A stretch of DNA of 64,000 bases from Tannerella sp. (lineage in GTDB: Bacteria > Bacteroidota > Bacteroidia > Bacteroidales > Tannerellaceae), in NCBI GenBank assembly GCA_031271805.1, contig JAISUX010000091.1:1-64000 (forward strand), read 5' to 3'. The notes beneath the pieces are model-generated. The model saw only the letters and a list, made by a program, of their open reading frames with translations. It did no database searches and was not told the origin of the DNA. The position numbers and the translations under genes were made by a program. Positions 58,037 through 64,000 of the stretch are shown here, piece after piece; positions within the stretch are counted from its first letter, which is position 1, and each line of letters opens with the position of its first letter.

Positions 58037-60436
58037 AAGATAGTTAGGCACGGATGATTGTTCTCCATAAACATCTGTAATCCAGTAATATGAATTGGTA
58101 TTGCTGATGCCGAAGAGGTTGAATACATCGACTCCGAGCCATATATTCTTGAAATGACTGAAGAAGGCGCGGTCCATGATGGCGTCACTCTCGCCTGCAA
58201 TCCGGTAAACAAAGCCGATGTCAACGCGGCGGTATGGCGGCAGGCGATAGCGGAACGATTCCCATCCTTTGTTCGGAATGGTGACCGGCAGACCTCCCGA
58301 TAACATGCCTTTGAGGTTTATCATTGCCCGCTTGTTGCCCGGGAAATAGTCCTGAAAATATAGGGAAATGTTATAGAGCTGGTCGTTTGGCGTCGGCACA
58401 GTCAGGGTATTGTTAATCGTCTGCCGCGCCTTCATCAGCGAGACGCTAAGCCATGAGTCGGCGCCCTGGACGAACTCGCCGAAGAACTTCATGTCGATGC
58501 CCATTGAGTAGCCCTTCGCCACATTATAGCCGTAATAGCGAATCTTGACATTATCAATGGTATAGGGATTGATGTCATCCAACTTCTTGTAATAAAGCTC
58601 GGTAGTAAACTTGAAATTCCGGCTGATGGCGCGAAAAGTGTAGTCGCCGCCGATAATAAAATGGGTTGAACGTTGTGAACGCAGTTTAGAGTTGAGATTA
58701 ACGATGTTATTGCCGTTCTCGTCGGTGACAACCGAGCGCAATTCTTTGTAGAACGGCGGCTGATAGTAAAGTCCTGTGGCAAAGCGCATTATCAGGTTTT
58801 GTTCCGTTGTGGGAATGAATCCGACAGACAGGCGCGGGCTTATAATCGTCTCGCGATTGTAGTCCCAATAGCTCCCGCGCACACCGCCGATGACAGTGAA
58901 CATGCCCTGTGCGGTGCGAAACTTGAAAACATCCTGAATATAAGCCGAATAACGCATACTCGACAGATCATTATCCGAAAAGAGGTTGCTGATGACGTTG
59001 ACGGCCGTGCCTGTCTGAGGCAGGCTATAGCCCGACGAATCGCGACTTTCCCACTCGCCTATGCGGTCGCTGATACGCTCGATTTGGGCGTTGACGCCGA
59101 ATTTGAGCACGTTGCTCGCGTTAATCTTGGCTATCCCGAATGTGCCGACGTTGGCGACAGTCGAATGTAAACGATTACGGGCGTGTTCGTGGTAACTCGC
59201 AACGTCTAAAGCCGATTTGATATCATCGGTCGTCGTTCCTTTTTCGGCCGTATTCTGCAAATATTCGCCCGTGATGTCGTAACTTTCTTCCTCACGACTG
59301 TTGAAAGCCGAGGCTTGAATGCCATACTGCACATCTTCGCTGCGTGTATATTTCAGCGTCATTGCGCCGAAAAGCGTTTGAAAACTGTCGCGTTCCTTGC
59401 CGTCGAAGTAAACACGGAAACTTAACGGATTCTTAGCCGTACCGTATGAAGTCATACGAGTATGAGGCGTGAAATTATAGTTGTTAAGCGACAGATTACC
59501 AAGAAAATCAGCCTCGAATTTGGAGTTAAAGCGGTAGGTGATAAATGTCTGGACGTCAGTGTAATTAGGGTCATATTCCGCCTCAGTATCCATTGTTCCT
59601 AACAGCGAGCGGTTGGTCTTGTAACGTACTCCGGTCACTTGAGTGAGCTTGCCGACCGAATTGCCGACGTAGGCGCTACCGCCGAGCATACTCACTGTCG
59701 CCGAGCCTTCAAACTCCTGAGGCCGTTTATAAGTTATGTCGAGAACGGAACTCATCTTGTCGCCATACCGCGCCTCAAAGCCACCGGCAGAAAACTGCAC
59801 ATTAGCCGTCATCTCCGGATTGATGAAACTCAAGCCCTCCTGCTGTCCGGAGCGTATCAGTAGCGGGCGGAAGACTTCTAGGCCGTTCACATAAATGATA
59901 TTCTCGTCGTAATTGCCACCCCGCACCGAATATTGCGTACTCAGCTCATTATTAGACGATACGCCGGCATACGTCACGATAAGGCTCTCAATGCTGCCGC
60001 CGGAAGGGTCGGGCAATATTTTCATGCGACCGGCGTCAAGCGACTGCATCATATCGGCCTGATTACGGTGTGACGTGACCGATACTTCGCCGAGTTCTAT
60101 CGACGAGTAACTCATTTTGACGTTCAGCCGGATATCTTGAGTCAGCGAAGGAATAATCCGCTCGGATTTGTTGTATCCGAGGCAGGAAAAGACTAATACA
60201 ACAGAATCGCCGGTCGCTACAGTCAACGAATAATAACCCTTTTCGTTGGTCGCCGTCCCGATTACCGTCCCTTTAACTCTGATATTGACCAATTCGATAG
60301 GGTTATTGTCTGCGTCGCGCACATTACCGAAAATTCGTGCACGACGAACTTCCTGTCCCATAGCCTCACCTGTCAAAACAGTAAAAATCAGACATATAAT
60401 TATTCTTTTTATCATATTCACGCTTGTTTGCAACAA
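57995..60436 (-). CDS. TonB-dependent receptor with carboxypeptidase-like regulatory domain
   Basis: ARIFGNVRDADNNPIELVNIRVKGTVIGTATNEKGYYSL; SVRGGNYDENIIYVNGLEV; C-terminal LNLRLSVDF. Confidence 0.92.
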   Translation of the reverse strand: MLQTSVNMIKRIIICLIFTVLTGEAMGQEVRRARIFGNVRDADNNPIELVNIRVKGTVIGTATNEKGYYSLTVATGDSVVLVFSCLGYNKSERIIPSLTQDIRLNVKMSYSSIELGEVSVTSHRNQADMMQSLDAGRMKILPDPSGGSIESLIVTYAGVSSNNELSTQYSVRGGNYDENIIYVNGLEVFRPLLIRSGQQEGLSFINPEMTANVQFSAGGFEARYGDKMSSVLDITYKRPQEFEGSATVSMLGGSAYVGNSVGKLTQVTGVRYKTNRSLLGTMDTEAEYDPNYTDVQTFITYRFNSKFEADFLGNLSLNNYNFTPHTRMTSYGTAKNPLSFRVYFDGKERDSFQTLFGAMTLKYTRSEDVQYGIQASAFNSREEESYDITGEYLQNTAEKGTTTDDIKSALDVASYHEHARNRLHSTVANVGTFGIAKINASNVLKFGVNAQIERISDRIGEWESRDSSGYSLPQTGTAVNVISNLFSDNDLSSMRYSAYIQDVFKFRTAQGMFTVIGGVRGSYWDYNRETIISPRLSVGFIPTTEQNLIMRFATGLYYQPPFYKELRSVVTDENGNNIVNLNSKLRSQRSTHFIIGGDYTFRAISRNFKFTTELYYKKLDDINPYTIDNVKIRYYGYNVAKGYSMGIDMKFFGEFVQGADSWLSVSLMKARQTINNTLTVPTPNDQLYNISLYFQDYFPGNKRAMINLKGMLSGGLPVTIPNKGWESFRYRLPPYRRVDIGFVYRIAGESDAIMDRAFFSHFKNIWLGVDVFNLFGISNTNSYYWITDVYGEQSSVPNYLTGRQLNLRLSVDF

Positions 60437-60540
60437 TAGATTATAAACGCGAAAAATCTTAAAAACGTATGTTTCTGTCTGAAAATACTTGGAAATATCG
60501 ACTATGAAGCGTACATTTGCATTTCATTTTCAGTATAAAT

Positions 60541-61338
60541 ATGGAAAGTTTTGAATCATTTTTGGGCATGAAAGTTGTGTTGATAGGCGCCGGTAATGTA
60601 GCGACGCATCTCTCGACGGCATTGCGGAAAGCCGGATATCGAATATTGCAGGTTTACAGTCGCAGCATCGAAAGCGCCAAAACTTTGGCTCAAACTTTAA
60701 ATTGCTCATTTACAACATATTATTCCGAAATACGTGAAGACGCCGACGTTTATATTTTCGCCCTGAAGGACGACTCCCTGCCTGATGCCATTGCCGGCAT
60801 CACACCTAATGACGGCTTATGGATTCATACTTCCGGAAGTGTTCCCATCGACGTGTTTAAGGGTTATGTGAAGCGTTACGGCGTCATGTACCCTTTGCAA
60901 ACATTCTCGAAAGAGCGTTATAAGGATTTCAATAATGTGCCGATTTTCGTTGAGGGCGTAGGCGAAGACGAGGAGTTTGCAGTGCATCAAATAGCCTCTT
61001 CGATATCGAGCTGCGTAAGCTTTTTGTCGTCCGAAAAACGCAAATACCTGCACCTTGCAGCCGTTTTTGCCTGCAATTTCACGAATCATCTGTATTCGCT
61101 CGCATGGGATATACTTGAAAAACAGGATATTAATCCATCTGTTTTGCTTCCATTGATTGACGAGACCGCGGCCAAGGTGCACGTCATGCGTCCTGACACC
61201 GCGCAAACCGGCCCCGCCGTCCGTTTCGATACGAATATCATTGCTAAGCACCTCTCAATGCTCGACGATAAACTATCCGAAGATATTTATAATTTAATAA
61301 GCGAAAGTATTCATTATAAAGCAATTACAAAACAATGA
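60541..61338 (+). CDS. Rossmann-like / DUF2520 domain protein
   Basis: [58 protein letters not shown]. Confidence 0.88.
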   Translation: MESFESFLGMKVVLIGAGNVATHLSTALRKAGYRILQVYSRSIESAKTLAQTLNCSFTTYYSEIREDADVYIFALKDDSLPDAIAGITPNDGLWIHTSGSVPIDVFKGYVKRYGVMYPLQTFSKERYKDFNNVPIFVEGVGEDEEFAVHQIASSISSCVSFLSSEKRKYLHLAAVFACNFTNHLYSLAWDILEKQDINPSVLLPLIDETAAKVHVMRPDTAQTGPAVRFDTNIIAKHLSMLDDKLSEDIYNLISESIHYKAITKQ

Positions 61339-61850
61339 TAAATTACGATTTAACGAAAATAAAAGCATTTGTATTTGACGTTGACGGCGTTCTGTCGGCA
61401 AATGTCATTCCACTCGCTGTCAATGGCGACCCGATGCGCACCGTCAATATCAAGGACGGTTACGCTCTTCAACTTGCTGTCAAAAAAGGCTTCGAGATCG
61501 GCATCATAACAGGCGGTTATACCGACGCGGTACGCATACGTTTCGAACGACTCGGAATCAATCATATTTATATGCGAAGCAGCATCAAACTCAAAGACTA
61601 TGAGGATTTTCTGCTCGCGACAGGCCTGAAGGACGAAGAAATCCTCTATTGCGGTGATGATATGCCGGACTATGCAGTAATGATGCGGGCAGGACTGCCT
61701 GTCGCACCAGCTGATGCCGACTTTGAAATCAAACGCATAGCCAAATACGTCAGCCCAGCAGCCGGCGGTTACGGCGTCGCCCGCGATGTCATCGAACAAA
61801 CCTTGAAAGTACAAGGCTTGTGGCTCGACGACGATGCTTTCGGATGGTAA
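61335..61850 (+). CDS. kdsC: HAD-family 3-deoxy-D-manno-octulosonate 8-phosphate phosphatase-like
   Basis: [69 protein letters not shown]. Confidence 0.87.
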   Translation: MINYDLTKIKAFVFDVDGVLSANVIPLAVNGDPMRTVNIKDGYALQLAVKKGFEIGIITGGYTDAVRIRFERLGINHIYMRSSIKLKDYEDFLLATGLKDEEILYCGDDMPDYAVMMRAGLPVAPADADFEIKRIAKYVSPAAGGYGVARDVIEQTLKVQGLWLDDDAFGW

Positions 61851-61948
61851 ACCGATTCAACGCCGGAACACCGATAAATAATATTTTTTCCTGCGGCTTG
61901 TTGTCGATTAGAAAACTTTTGCTACTTTTGTGAAAAATATTTTCGAGT

Positions 61949-64000
61949 ATGATTAACAAAGAATTGATAAATCCAAGGAGCATAGTTGTGGTAGGAGGGT
62001 CGAACAAGACTTCCAAACCCGGAGGAAACTGTATCCGCAACCTGCTAAACGGCGGCTATAACGGCAAACTATATGCTGTAAACGCCAAAGAAACTGAAGT
62101 TCAGGGTCTTAAATGCTACCAAGATGTGAAGGACATTCCGCAGACCGACTTAGCTATAATTGCCGTACCGGCGGCGGCTTGCCTCGATATAGTAAAGACC
62201 CTTACTGCCGAAAAAGGTGTTAAGGCTTTCATTATGTACACTGCCGGCTTCGGCGAAGAGAGCGCCGAGGGCGGCAAACTCGAAAAGGAAATCGCCGAGG
62301 TCATCGACCGGGCAAAGGCAAGCCTTATCGGGCCTAACTGCATCGGTATGCTCAACCGTTATCACCACAGCCTTTTCACGCTTCCGATACCGACTATCGA
62401 CCCTTTCGGCATCGACATGATTTCGAGTTCCGGAGGGACGTGCATCTTTATAATGGAATCGGCCATCAGGATGGGCTTACGTTTCAACTCGGTGTGGTCG
62501 ATTGGCAACGCCGCTCAGATCGGAGTGGAAGACGTGCTCGAATACATGGATGAGAACTTCAATCCGGCGCTTGACTCCAAGATAAAACTGCTTTATATTG
62601 AGAGCATTAGAGAACCGGACAAGTTGCTCGAACACACGACTTCACTTATTCGCAAGGGCTGCAAGATAGCCGCCATCAAGTCGGGGACATCGAAATCGGG
62701 GATACGCGCTGCGTCGTCGCACACCGGCGCGATGGCTAATCCCGACCTTGCCGTCGAAGCTCTTTTCCGCAAAGCCGGCGTCGTGCGTTGCTACAGCCGT
62801 GAGGAACTCGCCACACTCGGCGCCGTATTCACCCTCAAGGAACTGAAAGGCAAGAATATAGCTATTGTAACTCATGCCGGCGGACCGGCGGTAATCCTGA
62901 CCGACGCCCTTTCAAAAGGTGGCATGAACATTCCGAATCTGTCGGATACTGCCATAGCTAAAGATTTGAAAACAAAGCTATTACCCGGATCGTCGGTAAG
63001 TAATCCCATCGACATACTCGGTACGGGCGAACCTAAACATCTTGCCGTCGCTATCGACTATTGCGAGAAGAAATTTAAGAACATCGACGGAATGGCGGTC
63101 ATTTTCGGAAGCCCCGGACTGACACAGGTTTACGAGGCCTACGACGTGCTCGACAAGAAGATGCGGACTTGCACGAAGCCTATTTTCCCGGTGCTACCGT
63201 CGGTAAGTACGGCCTTGGATGAAACTGACTTTTTCGTCAAGAAAGGGCATGTCAATTTTAGCGATGAGGTAGGTCTCGCCAATGCGTTGACTAAAATCTT
63301 GCAAACGCCGCATCCGTTACCTAACAATTTGGAACTCAAAGGAGTAGATATTCCGGTGATTCGCAGAATCATCGACGGCATACCCGATTCCGGATACATC
63401 GCGCCTGCTTATGTTCAATCTCTCTTTAAAGCCGCCGGAATCCCGATGGTCGAAGAACTTGCGTCGGACAAATGGGACGAGATCCGCGACTTCGCGTCAC
63501 GCATAGAATATCCTGTTGCAGCTAAAGTCGTCGGGCCTGTACACAAGTCCGACGTCGGCGGCGTGGCGTTGAATATCCGTAGCGAGAAGCACCTCGAAAT
63601 TGAGTTCAACCGCCTGATGGAAATCGCTGGCGCCAAGGCCGTTCTTGTGCAGCCGATGCTCAAAGGCATGGAACTTTTCGCCGGTGCAAAATATGAAGAT
63701 AAATTCGGACACATCGTCTTGTGCGGCCTCGGCGGTATTTTTGTCGAAATATTCGAGGACGTCGCTTCAGGTCTGGCGCCGCTTGCAACAGAGGAGGCGA
63801 TCTCTATGATACGCTCCCTGCGCGGCTACAAGGTTTTCAAGGGCGCCCGCGGGCAGGAGGGCATCGACGAGAACCAGTTCGCCCGCATAATCGTGCATCT
63901 TTCAGCCCTTTTGCGCTTCGCCACCGAAATCAAAGAACTCGACATCAATCCCCTGCTTGCCACCTCGAAAGGCATAATTGCCGTCGATGCACGCATCAGG
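61949..64000 (+). CDS. Acetate--CoA ligase (ADP-forming) family protein, partial (runs off the window)
   Basis: MINKELINPRSIVVVGGSNKTSKPGGNCIRNLLNGGYNGKLYAVN CoA-binding domain; GPNCIGML; ATP-grasp region VAAKVVGPVHKSDVGGVALN; no stop before 64000. Confidence 0.92.
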   Translation, partial: MINKELINPRSIVVVGGSNKTSKPGGNCIRNLLNGGYNGKLYAVNAKETEVQGLKCYQDVKDIPQTDLAIIAVPAAACLDIVKTLTAEKGVKAFIMYTAGFGEESAEGGKLEKEIAEVIDRAKASLIGPNCIGMLNRYHHSLFTLPIPTIDPFGIDMISSSGGTCIFIMESAIRMGLRFNSVWSIGNAAQIGVEDVLEYMDENFNPALDSKIKLLYIESIREPDKLLEHTTSLIRKGCKIAAIKSGTSKSGIRAASSHTGAMANPDLAVEALFRKAGVVRCYSREELATLGAVFTLKELKGKNIAIVTHAGGPAVILTDALSKGGMNIPNLSDTAIAKDLKTKLLPGSSVSNPIDILGTGEPKHLAVAIDYCEKKFKNIDGMAVIFGSPGLTQVYEAYDVLDKKMRTCTKPIFPVLPSVSTALDETDFFVKKGHVNFSDEVGLANALTKILQTPHPLPNNLELKGVDIPVIRRIIDGIPDSGYIAPAYVQSLFKAAGIPMVEELASDKWDEIRDFASRIEYPVAAKVVGPVHKSDVGGVALNIRSEKHLEIEFNRLMEIAGAKAVLVQPMLKGMELFAGAKYEDKFGHIVLCGLGGIFVEIFEDVASGLAPLATEEAISMIRSLRGYKVFKGARGQEGIDENQFARIIVHLSALLRFATEIKELDINPLLATSKGIIAVDARIR

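Overview
The window is a Bacteroidales-type chromosome segment (inferred from SusC/SusD, TAnnTTTG-type promoters and gene content). Most of it is core metabolism: korAB, aroK, an RNase H, an LPS core/heptose cluster, purN, acpP-fabF-rnc, pfkA, kdsC and an acyl-CoA synthetase running off the right edge. There are two tRNA genes (CAU and Ala-GGC). A glycan-utilisation region (about 20.3-35.8 kb) carries ECF sigma, FecR, STN-SusC, SusD and GH2 beta-galactosidase genes, with an oxidoreductase/WbsX/TolB/YhcH group beside them. Two areas stand out. (1) A seven-gene, about 16 kb operon (37.9-53.9 kb) combines an ABC ATPase, a 1313-aa ABC permease fused to an M1-peptidase-like region lacking HEXXH (with nine exact-length 27-bp repeats), TolC, an adaptor, an RND pump, a 1570-aa RND pump fused to an ABC ATPase, and a second ABC permease. 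In the fusion the ABC domain itself looks split by a membrane-helix insertion. (2) An AT-rich accessory segment (54.1-58.0 kb) has a rod-like leader RNA overlapping a terminator, an unannotated 54-aa Cys-rich RiPP precursor-like peptide, a second terminator, a radical SAM/SPASM maturase and a GNAT (each apparently frameshifted), and an AlbA_2-type gene with an in-frame TGA, the last bracketed by a 42-bp exact duplication of the neighbouring TonB receptor's 3' end. Product calls come from reading motifs by eye; no database search was run.
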